Source: Nocardia aobensis NBRC 100429 (GTDB lineage: Bacteria; Actinomycetota; Actinomycetes; Mycobacteriales; Mycobacteriaceae). Taken from it: a DNA stretch of 64,000 nucleotides. The notes under the pieces were generated by a model. It had not been told where the DNA came from. It saw only the letters and a program-made list of their open reading frames with translations, and did no database searches. Of the stretch, positions 24,678-36,522 are shown piece after piece. The stretch's first letter is position 1. Each line of letters starts with the position of its first letter. The stretch is taken from assembly GCF_000308375.1 (NCBI RefSeq), contig NZ_BAFQ01000053.1:1-64000 (forward strand). The letters run 5' to 3'. A program made the translations under genes and the position numbers.

Positions 24678-26402
24678 ATGACCAGTTCCGAGGACAAGGC
24701 GGCGAAGGCGGCGGCCGCGCGTAAGGCGGCCGAGGAAGCGGCCCGGGTCGCGGCGGAGGCGGCGGCCGCGGCGGAGGCGGCCGAGGCCGAAGCGGCCGCC
24801 GAACCGGCCACCGATGCGAAACCGGCTGATTCCGATCCGGCAGCAGCGACTGCCGACGCGAAACCGGTTGCCGACGAGACGAATTCGGTCGCACAACAGA
24901 TCGCGGCGGGTTATGCCTTCGAGGGGGCGGCGCTGGAGCTGGGCGCGGTCGTCGTCGGCGGGGAGATCGATCCGGCCGCACGGGTACGGATTCCGATGCG
25001 GACGCTGAACCGCCACGGTCTGGTCGCCGGCGCCACCGGAACCGGTAAGACCAAGACTTTGCAGGGCATCGCCGAACAGTTGTCCGCGGCCGGCGTCCCG
25101 GTGGTGCTCGCCGATGTGAAGGGCGATCTGTCGGGGCTGGCGCAGCAGGGCGAATCGAACGACAAGCTCGCCGCCCGGGCCGCGCAGACCGGTGACGCCG
25201 ACTGGGCGCCGCACGGATTCCCGACCGAATTCGTCTCTCTCGGCACCGAGGGAATCGGCGTGCCGATTCGCGCGACCATCACCTCGTTCGGTCCGGTTCT
25301 GCTCGCTAAAGTGCTGGGGCTCAACGACACTCAGGAATCCACCCTCGGGCTGATCTTCCACTGGGCCGACACACGCGGGCTGGCACTGCTGGATCTGAAG
25401 GATCTGCGCTCGGTGATCCAGCACCTGACCAGTCCGGAGGGGAAGGAGGATCTGAAGGGGATCGGCGGGGTGTCGGCCGCGACGGCCGGGGTGATCCTGC
25501 GTGCCCTGGTCAATCTGGAGGCCGACGGCGGCGACACCTTCTTCGGTGAGCCGGAACTCGACCCCGCCGATCTGCTGCGGACCGCGGGCGGGCAGGGCGT
25601 GATCACGCTGTTCGAACTCGGATCGCAGGCGGCGCGGCCGGTGCTGTTCTCCACCTTCCTCATGTGGGTGCTGGCCGACCTGTTCCAGACCCTGCCCGAA
25701 GTAGGCGATGTCGACAAACCCAAGCTGGTGTTCATCTTCGACGAGGCGCATCTGCTGTTCGCCGACGCGTCCAAGGCGTTCCTGGAGCAGGTCGAGCAGA
25801 CGGTGAAACTGATCCGCTCCAAGGGCGTCGGCGTGTTCTTCTGCACGCAATTGCCCACCGACGTGCCCAATGCGGTGCTGTCGCAATTGGGTGCGCGGAT
25901 CCAGCACGCACTGCGCGCGTTCACCCCGGACGATCAGAAGGCGCTGTCGAAAACGGTGCGCACCTATCCGAAGACGGCCGCCTATGATCTCGAAAACGCC
26001 CTCACCGCATTGGGTATCGGTGAGGCGATCGTCACGGTGCTGTCCGAACAGGGTGCGCCGACGCCGGTGGCGTGGACCCGGTTGCGGCCGCCGCGGTCGC
26101 TGATGAACACCATCGGCGACGACGGCATCCGCTCGCGCGCCCAGTCGAGCCCGCTGTTCGAGAAGTACGGCCGCACCGTCGACCGGGAATCCGCCTACGA
26201 GATGCTGACCGCGAAAGTCGTTGCGGCCGAACCGGAACCGCATTCGGTGCCGCAGGGCTCCGGCGGGCGGGCGCCGGAGCCGGACATCTCGGCGGCGGAA
26301 CGGATCATGAGCAATCCGGCGGTGAAGAGTTTCCTGCGTTCTGCGGCCTCGGCCGCGGGTCGCGAGATCAGCCGCAGCCTCTTCGGTACCCGCAAACGCT
26401 GA
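24678..26402 (+). CDS. HerA-like ATPase / DUF853 protein
   Basis: A 574-residue FtsK/HerA-superfamily P-loop ATPase (DUF853, Rv2510c-like). An Ala/Glu-rich coiled segment occupies residues 5-75. Walker A is GATGTGKTKT near 118-127 and Walker B is LVFIFDEAHLLF near 350-360. HerA proteins are hexameric DNA translocases, but the cellular role of this branch is not settled. The ATG at 24678 follows CGGAGGATCGGCG; the long open frame from 24270 overlaps orn and is not used. The C-terminus ends in a basic tail. Confidence 0.88.
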   Translation: MTSSEDKAAKAAAARKAAEEAARVAAEAAAAAEAAEAEAAAEPATDAKPADSDPAAATADAKPVADETNSVAQQIAAGYAFEGAALELGAVVVGGEIDPAARVRIPMRTLNRHGLVAGATGTGKTKTLQGIAEQLSAAGVPVVLADVKGDLSGLAQQGESNDKLAARAAQTGDADWAPHGFPTEFVSLGTEGIGVPIRATITSFGPVLLAKVLGLNDTQESTLGLIFHWADTRGLALLDLKDLRSVIQHLTSPEGKEDLKGIGGVSAATAGVILRALVNLEADGGDTFFGEPELDPADLLRTAGGQGVITLFELGSQAARPVLFSTFLMWVLADLFQTLPEVGDVDKPKLVFIFDEAHLLFADASKAFLEQVEQTVKLIRSKGVGVFFCTQLPTDVPNAVLSQLGARIQHALRAFTPDDQKALSKTVRTYPKTAAYDLENALTALGIGEAIVTVLSEQGAPTPVAWTRLRPPRSLMNTIGDDGIRSRAQSSPLFEKYGRTVDRESAYEMLTAKVVAAEPEPHSVPQGSGGRAPEPDISAAERIMSNPAVKSFLRSAASAAGREISRSLFGTRKR

Positions 26403-26457
26403 GCAGCCCCGGACGTCGGACGGTACTCCACCACTCCGCGCCGAGACTCGTTGCCGC

Positions 26458-27801
26458 TCAGCCCCGATCGCGGAGCAGCAGATCCTCCGCGGTCTCGCGT
26501 CGCACCAGCTCCCGCATCCGGCCGTCACGGACCGCGACGATCGGCGGGCGCCCCACACCGTTGTAGGCCGAGGCCAGGCTGTGGTGGTAGGCGCCGGTGC
26601 ACGGCACGGCCAGCAGCTCACCGACACGCAGATCGGCGGGTAAGCGGATATCGGTGGCGACGATGTCACCGGCCTCGCAGTAGCGTCCGGCCACGGTGGC
26701 GGTGACGGTCGGCCCGGTGGGGTGCCGGCCCGCCACCACCGCGTCGTAGCGAGCCCCGTAGAGCGCGACCCGCGGATTGTCGTTCATTCCGCCGTCCACG
26801 ATCACGAACGTCCGGCCGCCCGGAACGTGCTTGATCGCCGTCACCCGATAGATCGTCACGCCGGCGCGGGCGACGATGCCGCGACCCGGTTCCATCGCGA
26901 TCACCGGACGGGGGAAGCGATTTCGCGCGCACGCCGCGTCCAGGGCGTCGTCGATGATGTCGGCCAGTTCGGACAGATTCAGTTCCGCGTCGCCGGCGCG
27001 GTAGGCCACCGCATGGCCGCCGCCCAGATCGAGCTGGGTCAGCAACACGCCGTAATCGTGCCGGACCTCGGCCATTCGCGCGACGAGCCGCCGCACGGCT
27101 TCCCCGTAATGGTCGGGGTCGTGGATCTGTGAGCCGAGGTGGCAGTGGAAGCCGCGCAGATCCAGCAGGGGATGGTCGATGATCGTCCGGATCGCCTCCT
27201 CGGTGGTCTCGTCGTGCAGGGCGAAGCCGAATTTCTGATCGCTGACCCCCGTGCGCACGGCGGGATGGCCGTGCACGTCGATATCGGGGGTGAGGCGGAG
27301 CAGTACTTGCTGCGGCCGTGTGACGACCGTGCCCAGCAGACTCACCTCGGTGAGCGAGTCGATCACGATCCGCCCCACACCGGCGCCGACCGCGTATTCC
27401 AATTCAGCGAAAGGTTTCCCACTGCCGTGCAGGATGATTCGCCGCGGATCCACCCCGGCCGACAGGGCGATCGCCAGTTCGCCGGCCGAGCACACGTCGA
27501 TGCCGAGGCCCTCGTCGGCGACCAGCCCGGCGATCGTGCGGGTCAGCAGAGCCTTTGCGGCGTAGACGATTTCGGCATCCGGGAAGTGTGCGCGGTACGA
27601 CCGGCAGCGGGTGTGGATCTCGGTCTCACCGATCACATAGGTCGGTGTGCCGTAGCGATCGGCGACATCGTCGAGGGCGACCCCGTCGACGGTGATGCGG
27701 CCCAGTTCGTCATAGTGCGTCCGGCACGGCCACACGGTGGTGTCCAGTCGCGGGGACGCCATCCCCGAACGGAGGGACGGGAAGATCTCGAGCAACGTCA
27801 C
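26458..27801 (-). CDS. Diaminopimelate decarboxylase-like PLP enzyme
   Basis: A 447-residue fold-type III PLP decarboxylase of the LysA family. The PLP lysine is K83 in VYAAKALL. Other marks are HCHLGSQI, the phosphate loop in EPGRGIVA, and the C-terminal CTGAYHHSLASAYNG with the cross-subunit Cys. LysA makes L-lysine from meso-diaminopimelate. It starts V-T-L-L-E-I-F-P-S-L, like other actinobacterial LysA-type proteins, so GTG at 27801 is preferred to ATG at 27849. It is outside any lysine operon and could be a second decarboxylase acting on another diamino acid. Confidence 0.78.
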   Translation of the reverse strand: MTLLEIFPSLRSGMASPRLDTTVWPCRTHYDELGRITVDGVALDDVADRYGTPTYVIGETEIHTRCRSYRAHFPDAEIVYAAKALLTRTIAGLVADEGLGIDVCSAGELAIALSAGVDPRRIILHGSGKPFAELEYAVGAGVGRIVIDSLTEVSLLGTVVTRPQQVLLRLTPDIDVHGHPAVRTGVSDQKFGFALHDETTEEAIRTIIDHPLLDLRGFHCHLGSQIHDPDHYGEAVRRLVARMAEVRHDYGVLLTQLDLGGGHAVAYRAGDAELNLSELADIIDDALDAACARNRFPRPVIAMEPGRGIVARAGVTIYRVTAIKHVPGGRTFVIVDGGMNDNPRVALYGARYDAVVAGRHPTGPTVTATVAGRYCEAGDIVATDIRLPADLRVGELLAVPCTGAYHHSLASAYNGVGRPPIVAVRDGRMRELVRRETAEDLLLRDRG

Positions 27802-27946
27802 GGCGCGTCTCCTGTGGTGCCCCGCTTTCTCCTCGACTGCGGGGGTCACCTTCAGGACTACGCCGGTGACAGGCGCCGGAACCGTCTCGATACGCCGTCT
27901 TGACCAGCGGCGCCGCGATCTTGACGCCGCCCTGACACCCTGCTGA

Positions 27947-28738
27947 TCAGCCCGCCAGCTTCTTGTAGAACGAGCCGACGATCGGCGCGGTGAGCGCCCG
28001 CGGCGCGTACTGGCCGGCGACGCTCATACCCTTGCTGATCAGGCCGGGAACGACGCGCATCTTGTTACGCGCCAAGGCGTCGATGGAGATTTTCGCGGTG
28101 TAGGCGGCCGACACCCAGATGAAATCCGGAATCTTGCTGCCGACCTCGTCCTGATCGGGGTTGTCGGTGCGTACCGGGCCCGGCGCCAGCAGTGTGACGT
28201 GCACGCCGCTGCCGGTCAGTTCGCCGCGCAGCGATTCGGAGAAGGTGTTGGTGAAGGCCTTCGTCGCGGCATAGGTGGCGTTGTTGGGGATGGCCATGTT
28301 CCCGGCCGCCGAACCGGTGATCAGGATGCCGCCGCCGCGGGCGAGCATGCCGGGCAGCACCGCCAGGGTCAGATCGTGGACCGCGACCGCGTTCAGTTCC
28401 ATCACCGAACGTTCGACGTCGGCGTCCAGGTCGGCGACGGCGCCGAAGGTGGCGACACCGGCGTTGTTGCACAGGATGGCGATCTCACGACCGGCCAATT
28501 CGGCCACCAGCGGCGCGCGCTGTTCGCGATCGGACAGGTCCACCGCGCGAACCTCGGCGGTCACCCCGTAGCTGTCGGTCAGCCGTTGCGCCAGCTCGGC
28601 GAGCAGATCGCCGCGCCGGGCGACCAGGATGACCGAATAGCCGCGTCTGGCGAGCTCCTCGGCCAGAGCGGTTCCGATTCCGGAGGATGCTCCGGTGACG
28701 ACGGCACGGTTGTCGGCGGTGGGTGCAGGCAAGCTCAC
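27947..28738 (-). CDS. cmrA: Mycolate reductase CmrA (SDR family)
   Basis: A 263-residue short-chain dehydrogenase with TGASSGIG (17-24), the N-N-A-G motif, catalytic Ser in ITGSAAGN and the YAATKAF active site. Segments such as VAVHDLTLAVLPGM, TFSESLRGEL, LLAPGPVRT and RNKMRVVPGL closely match my memory of M. tuberculosis Rv2509, which reduces the 3-oxo mycolate precursor in the last step of mycolic-acid synthesis. The place beside the HerA-like gene and orn also agrees. This is the best sign that the organism makes mycolic acids. Confidence 0.85.
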   Translation of the reverse strand: MSLPAPTADNRAVVTGASSGIGTALAEELARRGYSVILVARRGDLLAELAQRLTDSYGVTAEVRAVDLSDREQRAPLVAELAGREIAILCNNAGVATFGAVADLDADVERSVMELNAVAVHDLTLAVLPGMLARGGGILITGSAAGNMAIPNNATYAATKAFTNTFSESLRGELTGSGVHVTLLAPGPVRTDNPDQDEVGSKIPDFIWVSAAYTAKISIDALARNKMRVVPGLISKGMSVAGQYAPRALTAPIVGSFYKKLAG

Positions 28739-28749
28739 GGTCGCCGAGC

Positions 28750-29351
28750 CTAGCCGGACTTCGCCTCACCGCGGGGCTTGGGCTCGAGGAAGGCGACACC
28801 CCAGTCGATATGCCCGTGCCACACGCCGGCGATTCGTCCGCCCTGCACCGCCGGCTTCGGATCCCCGACCGGGCCACCGGCCGCACGGACCGCGGCCACC
28901 GTGGCATCCAGATCCGGAGTGCCGAAGGCGACACCGACCAGCGCGGGCCGCTTCGTGGGGGCGGAAACGACCTCCAGGAACGCCTCGCCGACCCGGTAGA
29001 AGGCCATTTCCGGGCCTTCCGGGCCGCGTGGGTGGAAGCGCCGTCGCGGGCCGATTCCCAGTACGGCGTTCAGTGCGGCGACGGAATCGTCGAGATCCGG
29101 CACCCAATAGACGACGTGATCGACGAACGTCACCCCGTTGGGATGGGCCGACTCGGCCTCCACGTCGTGCAGCAGTTCCGGCACACCCAGTGTCGCCGCG
29201 TCGGCCTCGATGCCCTCGAAACCCCACCCGGTGCCGACTCCGAGCGTGCAGGAGATCCGCCCGATTCGCGTCATCGCGTCCGTGACCGCGAAACCCAATG
29301 CGGCCCAGGCCTTTTCGTCGCCCGGCAGCCCGAGCCGGGTGAGGATCGCCA

Positions 29352-29352
<1 letters not shown>
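28750..29352 (-). CDS. VOC (glyoxalase/bleomycin resistance-like) protein
   Basis: A 200-residue protein with VOC-fold features: FVDHVVYWVPDLDDSVAALN around residue 75, a beta-alpha-beta repeat, and EMAFYRVGEAFLEVV near 130. VOC proteins are metal enzymes or binding proteins; the substrate here is unknown. The ATG overlaps the stop of the dienoyl-CoA reductase gene (TAATG), so the two are one operon. The longer open frame from 29502 has no start signal and overlaps that gene. Confidence 0.78.
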
Positions 29353-32010
<2,658 letters not shown>

Positions 32011-32209
32011 GCGGTGAGGTTAACCGATACCCGCTGTACTATGCAACGTGGTGCATATTCCCGGCCAGGGGAGCCGGAACTGCGAGAACCCTGTGAGCAC
32101 GTGCCGTTTTCTGTATCATCACCCGCGGTGCTCTGCACTATCTCGGATACGGGAAGGGCGCCTCGCACGGCCGCGAGGCCCGCGGGGCGTCCTTCTGTAT
32201 GAGGGGCGT

Positions 32210-32827
32210 TCAGACGGTGTGCGGTTTCCAGGCGGCCATGCCGAGGGCGATCATGCGGACCTGGCCGACGGTGCGGTCGACGACGAGGGGGCGGTCGCGG
32301 AGCGGGGCGGCGACGAAGTCGGCGATGTGGTCGGCGACGGTGGAGACGATCAGGTCGGCGGCCAGTTCCAGATCATCGGTCGGCCAGGCGTCCAGCGCGG
32401 GGATTCGCGACATGTCGACCACCAATTCCCTTGTGATCAATTGCATTTCGGACGCGATCGCGGTGCGTAGTGCCGGTGCGCCGCCGTGGCGTTCGCGGAT
32501 CAGGAAGCCGTAGAGGTCCTCGCGGCCGGCGATCTGGGCGAAGACGAATCGCACCGTTTCGGCCAGGCGCGCGTCCGGCGTGCGGCGCAGGTGCCGCAAC
32601 GCCAGGCGCAACTGTCGCACTCCCTCGTCGACCAGGGCGGTTCCCAATTCGTCGAGGGAATCGAAGTGGCGATAGAAGGCGGTGGGCACGATCCCGGCCG
32701 AGCGGGCGATCTCACGCAGGCTCAGCGCCGCGAATCCGCGCTCGGCAGCCAGGGTCAGCGTGCCGTCCAGCAGCGCTCGCCGCGTGCGCTCCTTGCGCTC
32801 GACTCGGGTTTCGGCCTGCTCGCTCAT
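32210..32827 (-). CDS. TetR-family regulator next to the desaturase operon
   Basis: A TetR repressor of about 205 residues. The N-terminal helix-turn-helix is typical: RALLDGTLTLAAERG, LSLREIARSAG, VPTAFYRHF. A C-terminal ligand-binding domain follows. It is divergent from the reductase/desaturase operon, so it is probably a lipid-responsive regulator of membrane fatty-acid desaturation. Start at 32827 (MSEQAETRVERKER) is preferred; 32839 and 32851 are possible. Confidence 0.88.
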   Translation of the reverse strand: MSEQAETRVERKERTRRALLDGTLTLAAERGFAALSLREIARSAGIVPTAFYRHFDSLDELGTALVDEGVRQLRLALRHLRRTPDARLAETVRFVFAQIAGREDLYGFLIRERHGGAPALRTAIASEMQLITRELVVDMSRIPALDAWPTDDLELAADLIVSTVADHIADFVAAPLRDRPLVVDRTVGQVRMIALGMAAWKPHTV

Positions 32828-32899
32828 CTCGCTGAGCATACATCCGTTCACGATTGGTCCATTCGGGGAGATGTTGCATCGGTCACACCAGATGCAGGT

Positions 32900-32934
32900 T
32901 GAACTATTGCGGTACCGCCAGGCACACTAGTTCA
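32900..32934. promoter_or_regulatory. Candidate TetR operator half-sites
   Basis: TGAACTA (32900-32906) and its exact reverse complement TAGTTCA (32928-32934) lie in the 170-base gap between the TetR gene and the desaturase operon. The 21-base spacer is long for one dimer, so these may be halves of two sites. Confidence 0.4.
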
Positions 32935-32944
32935 GTGTACAGAT

Positions 32945-32965
32945 GTGCACCGAAAAAAGGTGCAC
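32945..32965. promoter_or_regulatory. Perfect inverted repeat upstream of the desaturase operon
   Basis: GTGCACC and GGTGCAC are separated by G-A6. It lies 33 bases before the reductase start, so it would fall in the promoter or 5' untranslated region. It could be an operator of the divergent TetR or a small hairpin in the leader. Confidence 0.45.
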
Positions 32966-32997
32966 GCGATCAAACGACGAAGGCTGGGGAGAACCGC

Positions 32998-34107
32998 ATG
33001 GTGGGACTGCTCGATCTGGTCCAGACACTGACCTCGCCGCACCCGCTCGACCGGTATCTGGAGTTGGTGCGACCGACACTGACGCTGCGCGATATGCGGG
33101 CCGAGATCGTCGGCGTGGATCGGTCGGTGCCCGGTTCGGTGACTCTCACACTCCGTCCGACCCGGCAGTGGGCCGGGCACGAGGCCGGTCAGTTCGTGCA
33201 GGTCGGCGTGCTGATCGACGGAGTGAAGCACACCCGCTGCTACTCGCCGATCGATGCCGAGGCCGGACCGCGCCGCACCCTCACCCTGACCGTGAAGGCG
33301 CATCCGGAGGGGCTGGTGTCGCAGTATCTGCACCGGCACGCGAAGCGGGGGATGGTCGTGGACCTCGCGCCCGCCTCCGGGGTGTTCCGGCTGCCGGAGC
33401 AGCGACCGGACAAGGTGGTGCTGATCAGCGGGGGCAGCGGTATCACGCCGGTGCTGTCGATGCTGTCCACGCTCGTAGCCGAGGGGTATCGCGGCGACGT
33501 GGTGTTCCTGCACTACGCCCGCTCGCCCGAGGAGGTGCCGCATCGGGAGCTGCTCGCGGATATCGCCCGGCGCCACGACAACGTCGACGTCGTGCTGGGT
33601 TATCCCGAACTGGCCCGGTCGGAGCGGCTGGACGCCGCGCCGTGGAGCTGTGCGGTCGTGCCCGGCGCGAAGTTCCTCGACTACGACGAACTGGCGCGCA
33701 TCGTGCCGTTCTTCGCGACGGCGCAGACCTACGTCTGTGGCCCGCCGCCGCTGATGGAGTCCGTGCGTCGCATCTACCAGGCCGAGGATCTCGACGACCG
33801 CCTGCACAGTGAGGAATTCGTCCTCACCGCCGCGCCGGCCGACACCGCCGATGTCGAGGGCATCACCACCTTCTCGGTGAGCGGCACGCAGTCGGAGAAC
33901 ACCGGTGCGAGCCTGCTCGAGCAGGCCGAGTCGGCGGGTTTGACGCCGGAGTTCGGGTGCCGGATGGGCATCTGCTTCTCCTGCACGGCGGTCAAGCGGT
34001 CCGGCTGCACCCGCAACCTGCGCAGTGGCGAACTGGACAGTGACCCGGACCAGCCGATCCAGCTGTGCGTCAGCGCCGCGGTCGGCGATGTCGACATCGA
34101 AATCTGA
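32998..34107 (+). CDS. Ferredoxin reductase for DesA3 desaturase (Rv3230c-like)
   Basis: A 369-residue reductase with FAD/NAD domains first and a C-terminal plant-type [2Fe-2S] ferredoxin. Visible marks are R-C-Y-S-P-I-D (FAD), ISGGSGITPVLSML (NAD(P)H), and C-R-M-G-I-C-F-S-C plus a fourth Cys in QLCVSA. This order matches Rv3230c, which feeds electrons to the stearoyl-CoA desaturase DesA3 in mycobacteria. The ATG at 32998 follows GGGGAGAACC, and the desaturase gene starts 32 bases after its stop. Confidence 0.9.
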   Translation: MVGLLDLVQTLTSPHPLDRYLELVRPTLTLRDMRAEIVGVDRSVPGSVTLTLRPTRQWAGHEAGQFVQVGVLIDGVKHTRCYSPIDAEAGPRRTLTLTVKAHPEGLVSQYLHRHAKRGMVVDLAPASGVFRLPEQRPDKVVLISGGSGITPVLSMLSTLVAEGYRGDVVFLHYARSPEEVPHRELLADIARRHDNVDVVLGYPELARSERLDAAPWSCAVVPGAKFLDYDELARIVPFFATAQTYVCGPPPLMESVRRIYQAEDLDDRLHSEEFVLTAAPADTADVEGITTFSVSGTQSENTGASLLEQAESAGLTPEFGCRMGICFSCTAVKRSGCTRNLRSGELDSDPDQPIQLCVSAAVGDVDIEI

Positions 34108-34139
34108 GCCGCACCGAAATCTGAAAGGGGAGAACAGCT

Positions 34140-35294
34140 ATGACCATACTCACCGAGACCGAGAACGGGCCGCTGGTCCTGTCGCCGGAACAGGTCGCCG
34201 AGATCGGCCGGGAGCTGGACGCACTGCGCGACCGCATCACCGCCGATCTGGGGGAGCGCGATCGCGAATACATCTATTCGATTATCAAGGCGCAGCGCGG
34301 TTTCGAGGTCGCCGGGCGCGGCCTCATGTATCTGGGCTTCCTGCCGCCGTTCTGGCTGGCCGGGGTGGCGGCGCTGAGCCTGTCCAAGATTCTGGACAAT
34401 ATGGAGATCGGCCACAACGTCATGCACGGCCAGTGGGACTGGATGCGTGAACCGGGCCTGAATTCCCGTGTGTTCGAATGGGATACGGTGTGCCCGGCCG
34501 ATCAGTGGAAGCATTCGCACAACTACATGCACCACACCTACACCAACATCCACGGCCGTGACCGCGACATCGGCTACGGCGTGCTGCGCATCGACGAGGG
34601 TCAGCAGTGGAATCCGTACTATCTGGGCAACCCGGTGTACGCGCTGGCGCTGATGCTGTTGTTCGAATGGGGCGTGATGCTGCACGACCTCGAGGCCGAC
34701 AACATCGTCAAGGGCAAGCGGAAGTGGGCGGATGTCAAGCGCCTGGCCAAGGGGCAGATCCGCAAGGCCGGCCGGCAGGTGCTCAAGGATTACGTCGTCT
34801 TCCCGCTGCTGAGCGGCCCGCTGTTCGTCTCCACCCTGGCCGGCAACGTGACCGCCAACCTGGTGCGCAACGTCTGGGCGTACTCGATCATCTTCTGCGG
34901 ACACTTCCCATCGGGCGTACAGACGTTCACCGAAGAGGAGACCGAGAACGAGACGCGCGGCGAGTGGTACGTGCGGCAGATGCTCGGCTCGGCCAACATC
35001 AGCGGCAGCAAACTGTTCCACATCCTGTCGGGCAACCTGTCCCACCAGATCGAACACCACCTGTTCCCGGATCTGCCGGCCAACCGGTATCCGGAGATCG
35101 CGCCCGAGGTCCGCGCGCTGTGCGAGAAGTACGGCCTGCCCTACAACACCGGCCGGTTCAGCAAGCAGGTCGGCTCGGTCTGGCTCAAGATCTGCAAGCT
35201 CGCCCTTCCCCCGGCCATCGTCGGGAAAGGCTCGCAGCCTGGTGTTATCGTGATGCGAGAGCGGCAGGTCGAGCCGAGCGAGGTGGGCGGGTAG
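34140..35294 (+). CDS. desA3: Membrane acyl-CoA delta-9 desaturase (DesA3-like)
   Basis: A 384-residue integral-membrane diiron desaturase. Three histidine boxes are clear: HNVMH (92-96), HSHNYMHH (125-132) and HQIEHH near residue 304. Hydrophobic segments lie before the first box (about 62-83) and between the second and third. It introduces the 9,10 double bond into stearoyl-/palmitoyl-CoA to give oleate and palmitoleate. GAAAGGGGAG precedes the ATG. It is co-transcribed with its reductase and a small downstream gene whose ATG touches its stop. Confidence 0.92.
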   Translation: MTILTETENGPLVLSPEQVAEIGRELDALRDRITADLGERDREYIYSIIKAQRGFEVAGRGLMYLGFLPPFWLAGVAALSLSKILDNMEIGHNVMHGQWDWMREPGLNSRVFEWDTVCPADQWKHSHNYMHHTYTNIHGRDRDIGYGVLRIDEGQQWNPYYLGNPVYALALMLLFEWGVMLHDLEADNIVKGKRKWADVKRLAKGQIRKAGRQVLKDYVVFPLLSGPLFVSTLAGNVTANLVRNVWAYSIIFCGHFPSGVQTFTEEETENETRGEWYVRQMLGSANISGSKLFHILSGNLSHQIEHHLFPDLPANRYPEIAPEVRALCEKYGLPYNTGRFSKQVGSVWLKICKLALPPAIVGKGSQPGVIVMRERQVEPSEVGG

Positions 35295-35615
35295 ATGATC
35301 GGAAAATTCGAGAGCAACAAGGATCTGATCCAGGAGCTGACATCCTCCGGGGCACGACACGTCGGCAATATCGCAACGATCATTACCGGCACGGTCTCGG
35401 AAGTGACGCGCGAAATCGGTGACTGGATCACCGATGCCATCGAGATGCGGGAGGCCGCGGCTGCGGCACACCGTGATCGGGAGGCGGCGGCCGACGTGAA
35501 CACCGGGCGCGACCATCCCGACGTGCTGGTCGACGAGCCCGAGCCGGAGCCGAACGTGCATGCGGCCCAGCCCTTCATCGACGCCGATGTGGAAATCGTC
35601 GATCCGAAACGCTGA
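35295..35615 (+). CDS. Small hypothetical protein coupled to desA3
   Basis: A 106-residue protein of unknown function. The ATG directly follows the desA3 stop (TAG-ATG), which makes translational coupling likely. Residues 1-50 form an amphipathic helix region (KDLIQELTSSGARHVGN, then ITGTVSEVTREIGDWI) and residues 55-106 are acidic and probably disordered. The first half looks able to lie on a membrane. A structural or regulatory partner of the desaturase is a guess. Confidence 0.65.
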   Translation: MIGKFESNKDLIQELTSSGARHVGNIATIITGTVSEVTREIGDWITDAIEMREAAAAAHRDREAAADVNTGRDHPDVLVDEPEPEPNVHAAQPFIDADVEIVDPKR

Positions 35616-35621
35616 GCGGGA

Positions 35622-36164
35622 TCAGAACACCGGCAGTCGGCGCCGGTGCTCGGCGATATCGGTGATCAGGTCCTTGTAGCCGTCGGCCAGTTCGGCGAGG
35701 CGCACCCAGTGCAGGTGTGTCTCGCCGTCCGGGGTGGAGGCGGGGAGCTCGTCCGCCGGATAGTTCGAGGCGGGCAGTCCGAGCGCATGATGGGCGGCGA
35801 CCCATTTCCCGGCCATCCGGTCGATGACCGCCCCGAGAGTCTCGGTGTGCAGCGAGGCGCCCTCGCGGTGCGCGACGTTGTCGGCCACCCAGACATCGAT
35901 ACATTCGATCAGCCGGGTGCGGTCGCGATCGATGTGGTCGACCAATCGGCTGGCGCCGGCGACGCGGGCGGTCGAGGCCTTCGGCGCCTGCGCCTCCCGG
36001 GAGGCGTGCCGGCGCAATTCGTGGCAGCGGACCAGGTCCCGGGCCGCCTCGAGCACCGGGTGGTCGCCGGGCGGTGGTGTCGTGGACCGGAATGCGCGCA
36101 GCAGCGCAGATACCGACGGAAGTGCGCCGGTCGCGTCGTTGTCACCGGCGTAAGCGCTCGCCAT
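35622..36164 (-). CDS. DUF4254-family protein
   Basis: A 180-residue mostly helical protein of the DUF4254 family. Marks are LIECIDVWVADNV, H-T-E-T-L-G-A-V-I-D-R-M-A-G-K-W, and a C-terminal LADGYKDLITDI. Its function is not known. The ATG at 36164 gives the family length; the open frame from 36407 has no start signal. It converges on the desA3 operon with six bases between stops. Confidence 0.7.
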   Translation of the reverse strand: MASAYAGDNDATGALPSVSALLRAFRSTTPPPGDHPVLEAARDLVRCHELRRHASREAQAPKASTARVAGASRLVDHIDRDRTRLIECIDVWVADNVAHREGASLHTETLGAVIDRMAGKWVAAHHALGLPASNYPADELPASTPDGETHLHWVRLAELADGYKDLITDIAEHRRRLPVF

Positions 36165-36522
36165 CGTCTCCCACCCTCGTCTCAGCGGTCGGAATCTGGT
36201 TACGCCAGGGCCGAGGAGGTTTTCGGGGAGGGGCTCCCCTCGGCTCCGGCGTAGTCCCGCGGAAACGGACGCCGGCTGTTCGGTCGCACTGCTCACGGGT
36301 GTACGAACCGGGATATCCGCGACGATGCGATAGACGTGTCCGAATGCGGGGACATATTCAGGAAAGCGTGTCCCGACTTGGCATGCAACGGTTGACGCGC
36401 CGAACACCCAAGGTGCCGGACAATCGTTATACGCATCACGCGTGGATCACATGATCGCGAAGATCCACCATCGGCGGCGCGGCGCCTGCGCGACCGGTTG
36501 CGGATGGCTAGCCTGAGGATTT
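36165..36522. other. Divergent intergenic region, 358 bases
   Basis: It lies between the DUF4254 gene (minus) and a hypothetical gene (plus) and should hold both promoters. It includes short G/C inverted stretches around 36200-36245 (CCGAGG with CCTCGG) but no clear gene, RNA or operator. Confidence 0.4.
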
